Below are positions 1 to 8,765 of a DNA stretch of 45,764 bases, in pieces. Origin of the DNA: Prochlorococcus sp. AG-355-K03 (GTDB lineage Bacteria > Cyanobacteriota > Cyanobacteriia > PCC-6307 > Cyanobiaceae). The notes under the pieces are model-generated. The model saw only the letters and a program-made list of their open reading frames with translations, was not told the DNA's origin and ran no database searches. Made by a program: the position numbers and the translations under genes. The stretch covers positions 1 through 45,764 of the forward strand of contig QCDS01000008.1 of the NCBI GenBank assembly GCA_003278685.1, read 5' to 3'. The number at the start of each line of letters is the position of its first letter. Within the stretch, counting starts at the first letter, position 1.

Positions 1-28
1 TTCTAGAAGACTCTTGAGAAGTGGTCAT
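1..28 (-). CDS. Possible 5' end of a gene running off the left edge
   Basis: On the minus strand an ATG at 28-26 opens a frame that stays open to the window edge (M-T-T-S-Q-E-S-S-R). It is divergent from pcb and preceded by an A+T-rich stretch that could hold a promoter. Nine codons are too few to name a product, and the start itself could be chance. Confidence 0.3.
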
Positions 29-255
29 AATATTAGATATTTTATCCCATATTTAATAATTGTTTGAAAATGAGGCAATAACAATCACCATGTAATGAAA
101 CAAAACATCGTTTAATGTCAGCAAAATGAAATTTATTTAACTTATTTGAATTCAAAAATACTGGTTTATTTGATAGAACTTATATCTCTGAGAATAATTT
201 TTCATCATTAAATCTACCTTCTTTACTCTTGTCTTGCCCTACAAATAATTTTTGT

Positions 256-279
256 TTAGTAATAGTTTAGGATTACTAA
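256..279. promoter_or_regulatory. Inverted repeat upstream of pcb, candidate operator
   Basis: A perfect 8-base inverted repeat, TTAGTAAT and ATTACTAA with an 8-base spacer, lies about 80 bases before the pcb start. It resembles a dimeric-regulator dyad but is not a canonical NtcA site, because the GTA and TAC triplets are 12 bases apart rather than 8. A TATAAAGT string near 321 could be the pcb -10 element. I see no gene in the rest of 29-359, so it is probably promoter and leader. Confidence 0.3.
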
Positions 280-359
280 CCTTTACAATTTTGTTATGAA
301 TTCAACTGTTTGGTGAAATATAAAGTATTCTCAAAACGTTTAAGCTAATCAATTCCTAA

Positions 360-1418
360 ATGCAAACCTATGGAAATCCAGATACTACCTATGGATGGTG
401 GGCTGGTAATTCAGGTGTAGCAAATCGCTCAGGAAAATTCATTGCTGCTCATGTAGCTCATGCAGGATTAATTGTTTTCTGGGCGGGTGCTTTCACCCTT
501 TTTGAACTTTCACGATTTGACCCAAGCGTCCCAATGGGTCATCAACCTCTAATCGTTCTTCCTCACTTAGCAACTCTTGGAATAGGGTTTGATGCTAATG
601 GTGTTGCGATGGGAGATACTAAACCTGTTCTAGCGATAGCTATAGTTCACTTAGTTTCTTCTATGGTTTTAGCCGCCGGAGGACTTTTACACTCTTTACT
701 TCTACCTGGAAATCTAGAAGATTCTGATGTAGCAAGAGCTAGAAAATTCAATATTGAATGGGATAATCCAGACAAATTGACATTTATTCTTGGTCATCAT
801 TTAATTATTCTTGGTTTCGCAGTTATCGCTTTTGTTGAATGGGCAAGGGTTCATGGAATTTATGATCCAGCTATTGGTTCTGTAAGACAGGTTGAGTATG
901 AATTAAATTTGGCCAAAATTTGGAATCACCAAACAGACTTTTTGACTATTGATAGCCTTGAAGAGGTAATGGGAGGCCATGCTTTTCTTGCTTTCGTTGA
1001 GATCACTGGTGGTGCTTGGCATATTGCTACTAAGCAAGTTGGTGAATATACCAAATTTAAAGGTAAAGGACTTCTCTCAGCAGAAGCTGTTCTCTCATGG
1101 TCACTAGCTGGAATAGGCTGGATGGCTATTATTGCAGCCTTCTGGAGTGCAGCTAACACAACAGTTTATCCAACTGAATTCTTTGGTGAACCACTTGAAT
1201 TGAAGTTTAGTATTTCTCCTTATTGGGTAGATACTGTTGATCTTCCTGATGGTGAGTACACCTCAAGGGCATGGTTAGCTAATGTTCATTACTATTTTGG
1301 ATTCTTCTTCATTCAAGGTCATCTATGGCACGCTTTAAGAGCACTAGGCTTTGATTTCAAGAGAGTTACAAATGCTATTAGTAATATTGATAGTGCAACA
1401 GTTACTCTTAAAGATTAA
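360..1418 (+). CDS. pcbA: Divinyl chlorophyll a/b-binding light-harvesting protein Pcb
   Basis: This 352-residue protein belongs to the CP43/IsiA-like antenna family. Six hydrophobic segments alternate with conserved His and Trp positions (for example [13 protein letters not shown] near residue 25, HHLIILGF near 146, [17 protein letters not shown] near 205, and the C-terminal [21 protein letters not shown]). It should sit in the thylakoid membrane as the main antenna, binding divinyl chlorophylls in place of phycobilisomes. It lacks the large lumenal loop of CP43, as expected for Pcb. Length matches the single Pcb of high-light strains (family knowledge). The gene stands alone between a leader region and a strong terminator, so it is probably monocistronic and highly expressed. 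No Shine-Dalgarno sequence is obvious. Confidence 0.95.
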   Translation: MQTYGNPDTTYGWWAGNSGVANRSGKFIAAHVAHAGLIVFWAGAFTLFELSRFDPSVPMGHQPLIVLPHLATLGIGFDANGVAMGDTKPVLAIAIVHLVSSMVLAAGGLLHSLLLPGNLEDSDVARARKFNIEWDNPDKLTFILGHHLIILGFAVIAFVEWARVHGIYDPAIGSVRQVEYELNLAKIWNHQTDFLTIDSLEEVMGGHAFLAFVEITGGAWHIATKQVGEYTKFKGKGLLSAEAVLSWSLAGIGWMAIIAAFWSAANTTVYPTEFFGEPLELKFSISPYWVDTVDLPDGEYTSRAWLANVHYYFGFFFIQGHLWHALRALGFDFKRVTNAISNIDSATVTLKD

Positions 1419-1442
1419 TTTTCAAATTTTTTTACCAATATC

Positions 1443-1472
1443 AAAAGGCTCCTCTTACCGGAGCCTTTTTTA
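1443..1472 (+). terminator. Rho-independent terminator after pcb
   Basis: A 9-base stem, AAAGGCTCC pairing with GGAGCCTTT, closes a 7-base loop and is followed directly by a T run. It lies 25 bases after the pcb stop and separates pcb from the symporter gene. Confidence 0.88.
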
Positions 1473-1511
1473 TTTGAAAAATTTGATTTATTAATTTAGA
1501 TTTATAATTAT

Positions 1512-2900
1512 ATGTTTTTGAAATCATTGGATATTTTTTCTATACAGAATAAAGATATTTTTTCAAATTCTCTATTGATAAGTTTTTTTGGATTGTTAAT
1601 TATATTTTTTTTGTTGATTTTTGGAAGAAAATTTAAACTAGCTGTTCAACTCGAGAGATTTGGATTGCCGATAGCAGTCATATCAGGAATTTTAGGTATA
1701 TCTATAGGCCCATTTGGTGCGATACACTTTTTACCAAAAGAAACAATAAATGTTTGGAGTAATTTTCCTACTCCTCTTTTATCATTAGTCTTCGCAACTT
1801 TAATGATGGGGAGACCTATACCGAATATAAATGGTTTAGTTAAACCGATTTTTAATCAATTTCTATTAGCTCTTTCACTAGGTTTCGGACAATTTTTTGT
1901 CGGTGGCCTTGTTGTTAAATATCTTCTGCCTCCATCTATGGACGCAAATCCTCTAATGGGTTGTTTAATAGAGGTAGGTTTTGAGGGCGGTCATGGAGCT
2001 GCATCAATAATCGGTGAAAGTTTTAATAAACTAGGTTTCCAAAATGGTTTAGATCTTGGTTTGGCTATGGCAACAATGGGTCTTTTATCATCTTCAATAT
2101 TGGGTAGCATTTTCATCTTCCTTGGTAGAACTTTAGGTCTTTCAGATACTGAGGAAATTCTTGAACAAACAGATACTCTAAAGGTAAAAAATAAGATAGG
2201 AATTTTTGCAGATTTAAGAATTTTTATAATAAATCTTGGATTCTCTGGTTTGGCAATTTCTTTTGGTGTTTTGCTACTTAAATTTTTAAGGTATATTTCA
2301 AGTTCTTTTGGAGATTTTTCGAAGGAAATTATTTTTTCACTACCAGTATTCCCTTTTATCCTTATAGGTTCGCTCCTTATAAGATATATTTTAGAGAAAA
2401 CCAAAAATACAGAATTTATTTCAAATATTCTGCAAAGAGAGATTGGTATTTTATCCACAGATTTGTTGATTTTTACAGCTATGGCTAGTTTAGATATCGC
2501 AGTTGTTTTTGATAATTGGATACTTATTTTAGTGTTTACTATTTTCGGTTTATTTTGGAATTTAATCTGCATTGCTTATTTCGCATACTTTATTTTTGAT
2601 GATTATTGGTTTGAAAAAAGCTTGATAGAGTTTGGGAATTCTACAGGTGTAGTAGCTTCTGGGTTACTTCTTTTAAGGCTTGCAGATCCTAAAAATATTT
2701 CTAAGACTTTACCAATTTTTACGTCAAAACAGCTTTTCGCTCAGTTAATTCTTTCTGGGGGACTATTCACAGTTCTTGCACCATTAATGATTTCTAAAAT
2801 TGGGTTAGATTATTGGACAGAAATTTGTGCTCTAATTACATTCGCAATTCTTTTTATTGCATTGATTTTTAATAAAGTAGAGATGAAAAAGTTTCAATAA
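1512..2900 (+). CDS. gltS: GltS-like sodium/glutamate symporter
   Basis: This is a 462-residue polytopic inner-membrane protein with about 11-12 hydrophobic segments. The Gly-rich signature GFEGGHGAASIIGESF near residues 157-172 matches the re-entrant region of the GltS sodium:glutamate symporter family. Related blocks include an N-terminal RFGLPIAVISGILG segment and a second Gly/Ser-rich half near residue 375 (EFGNSTGVVASGLLLLRLADP). It is somewhat longer than E. coli GltS (about 400 residues). It would import glutamate or a related dicarboxylate with Na+. Substrate is assigned by family only. It starts 40 bases beyond the pcb terminator, so it has its own promoter. Confidence 0.8.
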   Translation: MFLKSLDIFSIQNKDIFSNSLLISFFGLLIIFFLLIFGRKFKLAVQLERFGLPIAVISGILGISIGPFGAIHFLPKETINVWSNFPTPLLSLVFATLMMGRPIPNINGLVKPIFNQFLLALSLGFGQFFVGGLVVKYLLPPSMDANPLMGCLIEVGFEGGHGAASIIGESFNKLGFQNGLDLGLAMATMGLLSSSILGSIFIFLGRTLGLSDTEEILEQTDTLKVKNKIGIFADLRIFIINLGFSGLAISFGVLLLKFLRYISSSFGDFSKEIIFSLPVFPFILIGSLLIRYILEKTKNTEFISNILQREIGILSTDLLIFTAMASLDIAVVFDNWILILVFTIFGLFWNLICIAYFAYFIFDDYWFEKSLIEFGNSTGVVASGLLLLRLADPKNISKTLPIFTSKQLFAQLILSGGLFTVLAPLMISKIGLDYWTEICALITFAILFIALIFNKVEMKKFQ

Positions 2901-2936
2901 GAACCTTAGAATAGTAATAACCTAAATTTTATTTTG

Positions 2937-3194
2937 ATGTCATTTACTCCCTACGATATTCCACCTCAAGAAAATAAAGGGAAGTGGTTTAGGAGTCATT
3001 TACTCGGAAGGGAAATCGAACTTGGAGAATTGTATAGTCTTGGATCAAATGATTTAGATTTGCTAATGGCGGAGACCGCAGAAATTAGAAGCGATCTTGA
3101 TTTTAAGGAAAAAAATATTGGAAAATTTAGGACTGCAGGATATTTTTTGGAGTTAGCAAGAATAATTGAAAAAAGGAAGCTGTTAGAAAGTTAA
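2937..3194 (+). CDS. Conserved small protein of unknown function
   Basis: I do not recognise a named family. It is a soluble protein of 85 residues with an acidic, helical middle part (LGSNDLDLLMAETAEIRSDLDFK) and a basic tail. An upstream in-frame TTG at 2934 exists, but the adjacent ATG at 2937 is the more likely start. It lies 36 bases after gltS on the same strand and may be co-transcribed. Its 3' end overlaps the convergent GST-like gene by 4 bases. Confidence 0.7.
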   Translation: MSFTPYDIPPQENKGKWFRSHLLGREIELGELYSLGSNDLDLLMAETAEIRSDLDFKEKNIGKFRTAGYFLELARIIEKRKLLES

Positions 3195-3850
3195 TTAAAA
3201 GGAAAATAATTCTTTCTAGAATATGGTTTCCATAATTCGTATTTGTACATTAAGGATTTAAATTCTTTATTTTTCTCAAATGAATCTAACCAGTTTTTTA
3301 TAGAGGGTTCAAAATAATTTATCCTTTTTTGACTTTCACAAGCGATTCTAAATTGTCTTACAAAAGGCCAAACAGACCAATCAGCGATTGTGGGGATATC
3401 TCCAAAAAAATATTTGTTTTCTGCCAGTAGTTCGTTCCATCTCTTTATAAACTTAATAGCATTTGTGAAATGAAATTCTTCATCACTATCTTTATATCTT
3501 GTGGCATATTTAAATCGATCCAAATGATATTTGAATTCGTTATCGTTTTCATTAATTATTTTAAAAATATCTTCCTTTTTGTTCTCAGGAAAATAAATTA
3601 ATTTGATGTTTTCCTTTTTCGACTCTGAGAGAGCCCATAGGATGATTTCAAGACTTTCTTCAATAACTTCACTATTTTTTCTTATAAGAATTGGAACCGT
3701 TTTCGTCTTTGAATTATTTAAAAAATCTAGAGGTTTATTTTTTAAATCAATTTCTCTTATCTCTACTTTTAATTCGCAAATTAACAGGGCCCATCTTGCA
3801 CGAATTGCATATGGACATCTTCGAAATGAATATAAAATATCGTTTTTCAT
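3191..3850 (-). CDS. Glutathione S-transferase-like protein
   Basis: This 219-residue protein has a thioredoxin-fold N-terminal domain (residues 1-75) starting LYSFRRCPYAIRARWAL, with the CPYA active-site-like motif at residues 12-15. It also has a conserved TVPIL cis-Pro turn and an E-E-S segment expected at the glutathione site. An all-helical C-terminal domain follows (about 85-215), including the family-typical FFGDIPTIADWSVWPFVRQF. It resembles the cyanobacterial GST-like/glutaredoxin-like group; Cys in place of Tyr/Ser suggests an omega-class or thiol-transferase activity. Substrate unknown. It is a cytosolic protein. Confidence 0.8.
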   Translation of the reverse strand: MKNDILYSFRRCPYAIRARWALLICELKVEIREIDLKNKPLDFLNNSKTKTVPILIRKNSEVIEESLEIILWALSESKKENIKLIYFPENKKEDIFKIINENDNEFKYHLDRFKYATRYKDSDEEFHFTNAIKFIKRWNELLAENKYFFGDIPTIADWSVWPFVRQFRIACESQKRINYFEPSIKNWLDSFEKNKEFKSLMYKYELWKPYSRKNYFPFN

Positions 3851-3924
3851 ATTGTAAAAACTTTTAATTTCCCTAATTCTTTTAGTATTATTTAAGTAGG
3901 AACAGTATTAATTTTACAACGCAA

Positions 3925-4467
3925 ATGTCGGGATATGTTTATCTTATTAGAGTAGGAGACCTTTATAGGATTGGCAAAACGGATAATCTTGAAAAGAAAA
4001 TTAAAAAATTAAAGCCAGATGAAGTATTAACATCAATTATGACTAAGGAGCCAGAAACTCTTGAAGCAAGATTACTAAGAAAATATAAGTCGCAAAGAAT
4101 TCCTGAAACTGGTTATTTAAAGCTTTCTAAAAAACAAATTAGAGAATGTAAAAAGCAATTTGAATTAAAGGGTAGCTTACCTCATACTTTAGATGCTGAA
4201 GTTTCTATAACTCTATTTGCATCTTTTTTATTGTTTTCATTAGGTTCTTTTATTTTTAATTATTTAAATTTTGGATTTGTAAGATCTATATCTTATTCTT
4301 TCGGAATGGCATCTCTACCAATGGTTATATTATTTATTACAGGTAGTTTTGGCGGATATTTCTCTGAAGATTTATCTCTTTTTTCATTGTTAACTAATCG
4401 AATCAAAGGTTTATTTATTGCAATTGCAATGCTTTCAATGGCTTACTTAATTTTTAATTTAGTTTAA
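3925..4467 (+). CDS. GIY-YIG/T5orf172-like domain fused to membrane segments
   Basis: The first ~80 of 180 residues read as a small GIY-YIG-type (T5orf172-like) nuclease fold: a YVYLIR strand, then LYRIGKT, a basic helix, and a conserved Glu in PETLEARLLRKY followed by ETGYLKLS. The C-terminal ~90 residues hold three or four strongly hydrophobic segments (for example ITLFASFLLFSLGSFIF), so the N-terminal domain is probably tethered to the membrane. No known pathway uses this arrangement that I can name. Catalytic activity is uncertain; the domain call rests on pattern. The 3' end overlaps the convergent SDR gene by 4 bases. Confidence 0.65.
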   Translation: MSGYVYLIRVGDLYRIGKTDNLEKKIKKLKPDEVLTSIMTKEPETLEARLLRKYKSQRIPETGYLKLSKKQIRECKKQFELKGSLPHTLDAEVSITLFASFLLFSLGSFIFNYLNFGFVRSISYSFGMASLPMVILFITGSFGGYFSEDLSLFSLLTNRIKGLFIAIAMLSMAYLIFNLV

Positions 4468-5171
4468 ATTTCATAGTTACAATTTAAGGCGATTTCAAAT
4501 GGAACTGATTGGGTAGGTAACTTAAGAATAGTTGAGCATATTTCAGCAATATCTTCAGGTTGTGTCATGCTTGATTTGTCTAAAGAAGAGATATTTTGGG
4601 CCATATCTGTATTAACCCAACTTGGGCAAATTGCTGAAATCCTTATATTATTATCCCAACCTTTATTTTTCATTGTTTGGCATAATCCCATCAAAGCAAA
4701 CTTTGATGAAGAATAAGCGGCTAAATCTCCTTTTGATCTTTTCCCACTCATTGAGACTAAAACAATAATTCTTCCATTGCCTGACGCACATAAATGATCC
4801 CAAGAAAGTCTACATAAATTCCAAATTGCCATAAAATTGATATTTAGTGTATTTAAAATGTCTTCTTCATCACCATCTTTGAATAAGAAAGGAACTTTAG
4901 ATAATACTCCAGAACAATTTATTACTGAATCAAATCCTCCAAATTCATCTACGGTATTCTTTATCCAATTTTCAGCTGTAATTTTTTTTAAAGCATCATA
5001 GTGGTTGATTATAATTTTGCCTTCTGGCCATTTTTTTGGATCAATAGCGCTTCCTTTTAATGACCCTAAATCTCTTATGCCAACGCTAATTCTATTGCCT
5101 TCTTTTAATTCTTTATGTGCAATATTTAGTCCAATACCTCTACTGGCTCCACTTATTAATATGGTTCTCAT
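4464..5171 (-). CDS. Short-chain dehydrogenase/reductase (SDR)
   Basis: This 235-residue classical SDR has the nucleotide-binding motif SGASRGIG at residues 7-14, an INCSG (NNAG-like) motif near 84-88, and the catalytic Ser near 140-142 with Y153-x-x-x-K157. It would reduce or oxidise a small-molecule carbonyl/alcohol with NAD(P)H; the substrate cannot be told. It begins 8 bases after the lycopene cyclase stop on the same strand, so the two are almost certainly co-transcribed. That could hint at carotenoid or quinone chemistry, but this is inference from context only. Confidence 0.85.
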   Translation of the reverse strand: MRTILISGASRGIGLNIAHKELKEGNRISVGIRDLGSLKGSAIDPKKWPEGKIIINHYDALKKITAENWIKNTVDEFGGFDSVINCSGVLSKVPFLFKDGDEEDILNTLNINFMAIWNLCRLSWDHLCASGNGRIIVLVSMSGKRSKGDLAAYSSSKFALMGLCQTMKNKGWDNNIRISAICPSWVNTDMAQNISSLDKSSMTQPEDIAEICSTILKLPTQSVPFEIALNCNYEI

Positions 5172-5178
5172 TTTTTAA

Positions 5179-6462
5179 CTATATGTTTGGAAATATTATC
5201 CTAAGTAACATTTTAAATTCTCTTCCATGCATAATCATAAGACCTTTCTTTACACTCCATGGAGCCTTTATAAACATTACGCACATAGCATATACAATCT
5301 CTTTTAAAGAAAGAGTATCAGTTAGAAACCCATACCATTGATTTTTAGGTAGTTCGAAAAAACTGCCAAAAAATTCTCTCAATAGTTTCTCATCAAACCT
5401 CATGAGTTTTTCTAATCCAAATTGGTAAAGTGATTTCTTTCTAATTAATTCTTTTGACCATAAAGTTTCCCAGCCTTTTCTAGCAATATGATAGGTACTT
5501 AGATTTTTGTTTTTAATTGCTTCTGAGACTGCCTTGGCGACAAGTGGAGCTCTTCTTAAAACATTCCCAATTAAATATCCAGATGCTGGATGTACCATTG
5601 AAGCAGCACCACCATACCCAAGTATTTGTTGTTTGAAATCTGGGATTGGCATATTCATAGGAAGAAATAAGCCAAGCTCTTCGTGCTGCATGCTTGTGAT
5701 TGATATATTTCGATAAGAAAGCCTTTTCTCTAATCTCTCTTTTAAATTTTCCATTGTTAGAGGATTTACTAAACCAAGAGATGTCTCTTCAAGAAAATAT
5801 TTCCCATCTCCCATATCCATGGCATAAAGAAAAGTTGGCGGTTCTTTTTTTTGCTCATCGTTAAGATGGTCATTTCTGTAGTCCATTAATACAAATTGAC
5901 CTTTCTTAAGTGGAGGTTTACTAAAATTACCTACTATCCCATAACAAGTTTGGACTGCTAAGGGACCACAGGATTTTAATTTAAGAAAAACAGGATCATA
6001 CCCTGTTGCATCTACCACTAATCTTGCAGAGTGAGTTTTGCCATCTTTTGTAGTTACTGTACTTTTGTATTTTTCAAAATGTATTTTGTTTGCAAAGCCT
6101 TGATGCCATTTAATAAAAGACTTATTGCATTCATTAAACCAATAATTGTGGAGTTTTTTCTTGTCAAATAGTCCATAATCTAGTGAATGTTCCGTGGCTT
6201 TATTCTCGTCGTCCTGCTCTTCTAAAGCTCCATGCCCAAAAAAACTTACAGTATTCTTCCATCTATATTCAAGTAAATCCTGAAGCCCGAGTTGATCAAC
6301 TTCTTTCCCCCAAATGCCATATGTATTTGGCCAAGGTTCATCTGGTCCATTTGGAGAAAGTACTTCAACATCTAATTTTTCCTTCCCTAAAGCTGATGCA
6401 ATAGCCATACCTGCAGGCCCTGCACCCAAAACAAGAACATCTGGCATATTTTCTTTTGACAT
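5179..6462 (-). CDS. crtL-e: Lycopene cyclase, probably the epsilon-type CrtL-e
   Basis: This 427-residue flavoprotein opens with a dinucleotide-binding motif (VLVLGAGPAGMAIASALG, about residues 10-27), then the cyclase signature PWPNTYGIWGKEVDQLGL. Later blocks include LVVDATGYDP, LMDYRNDH and GGAASMVHPASGYLIGNVLRRAP, all typical of plant/cyanobacterial CrtL cyclases. It cyclises the ends of lycopene at the membrane. Prochlorococcus carries two paralogues; the second makes epsilon as well as beta rings and underlies alpha-carotene synthesis (established for this genus). I assign CrtL-e from sequence flavour and remembered neighbourhood near pcb; CrtL-b is the alternative. Upstream partner of the SDR gene. 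Confidence 0.82.
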   Translation of the reverse strand: MSKENMPDVLVLGAGPAGMAIASALGKEKLDVEVLSPNGPDEPWPNTYGIWGKEVDQLGLQDLLEYRWKNTVSFFGHGALEEQDDENKATEHSLDYGLFDKKKLHNYWFNECNKSFIKWHQGFANKIHFEKYKSTVTTKDGKTHSARLVVDATGYDPVFLKLKSCGPLAVQTCYGIVGNFSKPPLKKGQFVLMDYRNDHLNDEQKKEPPTFLYAMDMGDGKYFLEETSLGLVNPLTMENLKERLEKRLSYRNISITSMQHEELGLFLPMNMPIPDFKQQILGYGGAASMVHPASGYLIGNVLRRAPLVAKAVSEAIKNKNLSTYHIARKGWETLWSKELIRKKSLYQFGLEKLMRFDEKLLREFFGSFFELPKNQWYGFLTDTLSLKEIVYAMCVMFIKAPWSVKKGLMIMHGREFKMLLRIIFPNI

Positions 6463-6684
6463 TAAATATAAAACTTATGATTAAAGAAATTTATGGAACA
6501 TATTATTACTTCTGAGCCTAGAATTATATTTTTCATCCAACTTATAATGAGAGTAGATTAATAATAATCAAATTACTCAAATACTAGTGACTAAGTTTTC
6601 AGTGTTTTAACAATAATTTATAAGATTACAAAATTAAAAAAACTTTATTTATTTTTTTATCATAAAAAAAATATAGGAATTTTA

Positions 6685-7686
6685 ATGATTAAAAATAAAA
6701 ATATTTTAATTACTGGAGGTAATTCAGGAATAGGGTTTTTTGCAATCATGAATTTACTGAAGACGAAAAATAATTTATATGTTGTAATAAAAAACGAATT
6801 TAGAAAGAATGAGTTTCTCAAAAAAATCGAGAAACATTTTGATAAAAATTACCTTATTAAATTTTTAAATATTATTGAAAATTGTGATCTTTCAGATCTA
6901 GAGAATATTAAAAAAATTAAAGATTACTTTATTAGTAAAAAGATTTTTTTAGATATTCTTGTTTTAAATGCAGGATTGCAATATACAGGCTCTTTTTACC
7001 CTAAAGTATCAAAACAAGGCATAGAACTAACTTTTGCCGTAAATCATCTTGCACATTTTTACTTGGTAAATGTCCTAAAAGATTTTATTAGAGATAAAGA
7101 AGAATCTAGAATCATTATTACATCATCAGATGTACACGACCCCAAAAGTTCAGGTGGCAATATAGGTATGAAAGCGGGACTTAATAACCTAGTTAATTTA
7201 AGAAAAAAAGTAACTGGGCAATTTTTAAATTTTAATGCTGATGAAGCTTACAAAAATAGTAAGTTATGTAATATTTTATTTGCTAAAGAACTTGAAAAAA
7301 AATTAAAAATTTCCTCTAGTAAAATTTCTGTAATTACTTGGGCGCCTGGTCTAGTAATACCAAATGATGATCTCGGTTTTTTTAGATACAGTAAGCGTTT
7401 TAATCTCTTTGGATATTTAATTTTTTCTAAAGCTGCAAAAAATATTTTAGGAATTTCTGAAAGTACAGAAAATGCTGGTAAAAAACTTTCTGAAATTGTT
7501 TTTGATTCAAATTTAAATAATATTGGTTACGTTCATTTAAGTAATAAACTTATATCTTTTAAAAAACATAAATTAGTTGAAAGTAAGGTTAGTGATGAGG
7601 CAAATAATTCTGAGTTGGCTTCAAAACTCTGGATTTTAAGTAAAGAGATTTGTAGATCATTTGGCTTTGTTACTTTCAATATTTAA
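6685..7686 (+). CDS. Protochlorophyllide-oxidoreductase-like SDR
   Basis: This 333-residue SDR has the cofactor motif TGGNSGIG (residues 10-17), NAG at about 94-96, a TSSDVHDP block and catalytic Y-K-N-S-K followed by LCNILFAKEL. The YKxSK-x-CN arrangement and the long C-terminal helical part resemble light-dependent protochlorophyllide oxidoreductase (POR). It is, however, divergent, very Lys/Ile/Asn-rich and lacks several POR blocks, so I read it as a POR-like paralogue, possibly acting on another pigment or lipid. Its last 30 bases overlap the convergent MscS gene. The 222-base gap upstream (6463-6684) holds nothing I recognise apart from A+T-rich promoter sequence. Confidence 0.75.
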   Translation: MIKNKNILITGGNSGIGFFAIMNLLKTKNNLYVVIKNEFRKNEFLKKIEKHFDKNYLIKFLNIIENCDLSDLENIKKIKDYFISKKIFLDILVLNAGLQYTGSFYPKVSKQGIELTFAVNHLAHFYLVNVLKDFIRDKEESRIIITSSDVHDPKSSGGNIGMKAGLNNLVNLRKKVTGQFLNFNADEAYKNSKLCNILFAKELEKKLKISSSKISVITWAPGLVIPNDDLGFFRYSKRFNLFGYLIFSKAAKNILGISESTENAGKKLSEIVFDSNLNNIGYVHLSNKLISFKKHKLVESKVSDEANNSELASKLWILSKEICRSFGFVTFNI

Positions 7687-8694
7687 GGTTTGTGTTGGGA
7701 ATGCAAACTCTATATTATTAACGGCAAATTCCTCAATAATTCTTAAATTTATAGATTGTTGAGCTTCCATTGCGGCGAGATAATTATTTGTTGGGATGTA
7801 ATAAACAAGTTCGAAATTAAGACTGAAGTCGCCGAAATCTGTGAAATGACATCTATCAAAAGAGGCATCTTTTGTCTCCTCAACTATTTTTTTAATTATT
7901 ATTGGAATCAATTTCATAAGTTTTGGAGAGGTTTCATAAACAACTCCCAATTTATGCACTAACCTTCTTTTTTCCATTTGTGCGTAATTTGAAATTATTC
8001 CATTTGTTAGGGCGCTATTGCTCATTACTATTATTTCTCCATTGATACTTCTTATCCTTGATGATCGTACTCCCACTCTCTCAACCATTCCGAGGACTCC
8101 ATCTGATTTTATAAACTCACCTTTTTGAAAAGGTTTATCAAGCAAAATTGTTATGTATTCAAAGAACTCCTGAACTGGATCTTTCAAAGCTAATCCTGCT
8201 CCGATACCTCCTGCACTTAGTAAAGCCCAAATAGCAGTCATTTGAACACCTATATTTTGCAAGAAAAAAATTGAGCCAATAGTCCATGTTAATGCTTTTA
8301 TCAATGGAGTTAGTGAAGATACCATTGAACTAATTGAGGAATCATTAATTTTCGAGGTCGATTCTGTTAAAGATCTTATTAAAACTTTGTTGAGAGCTTT
8401 TATGATGATTATTAATATAAATAATTTCAAAATATTTAATAATACAGAGATGAAAGTTATTTCATCAGCAAAAAAATAGTCAATTGAAAAATAAAATGAG
8501 AGGAGGAAACCTATAGGTTTTATAATTCCAGAGATCACCTCAAAAATAAAATCATCGAAATTTGTTTTTGTTCTTTTGGAAATCTTTTTAAAAAATATTT
8601 TTGAAACTTTTGAAATTATTATCGATAATAAAGTTCCAATAAAAAAAATAGATATTGCCAGAAGTAAGTTTTCAGTAACTAATTTCATATTCAA
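7657..8694 (-). CDS. mscS: MscS-family mechanosensitive channel
   Basis: This 345-residue protein has about four N-terminal hydrophobic segments. The MscS pore and beta domain follow: AIWALLSAGGIGAGLALKDP is the Gly/Ala-rich TM3, then FFEYITILLDKPFQKGEFI and the VERVGVRSSRIRSINGEIIVMSNSAL block. A vestibule-like alpha/beta C-terminal domain completes it. It would release small solutes from the cytoplasm on hypo-osmotic shock. The gene appears to stand alone, convergent with the POR-like gene. Confidence 0.9.
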   Translation of the reverse strand: MNMKLVTENLLLAISIFFIGTLLSIIISKVSKIFFKKISKRTKTNFDDFIFEVISGIIKPIGFLLSFYFSIDYFFADEITFISVLLNILKLFILIIIIKALNKVLIRSLTESTSKINDSSISSMVSSLTPLIKALTWTIGSIFFLQNIGVQMTAIWALLSAGGIGAGLALKDPVQEFFEYITILLDKPFQKGEFIKSDGVLGMVERVGVRSSRIRSINGEIIVMSNSALTNGIISNYAQMEKRRLVHKLGVVYETSPKLMKLIPIIIKKIVEETKDASFDRCHFTDFGDFSLNFELVYYIPTNNYLAAMEAQQSINLRIIEEFAVNNIEFAFPTQTLNIESNKAK

Positions 8695-8765
8695 ATAAAC
8701 CCTTAAAATTTATCTCTAATAAAATTTTAAATTATCTCTAAACAACAAACCAGTATTTTTTTTCT

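Noticed and set aside
926..1159. Minus-strand frame inside pcb
   Set aside because: It is a shadow of the strongly conserved antenna gene with no start context or family resemblance.
1991..2572. 193-codon minus-strand frame inside the GltS-like gene
   Set aside because: It mirrors the hydrophobic codons of the symporter; no domain or start signal is seen.
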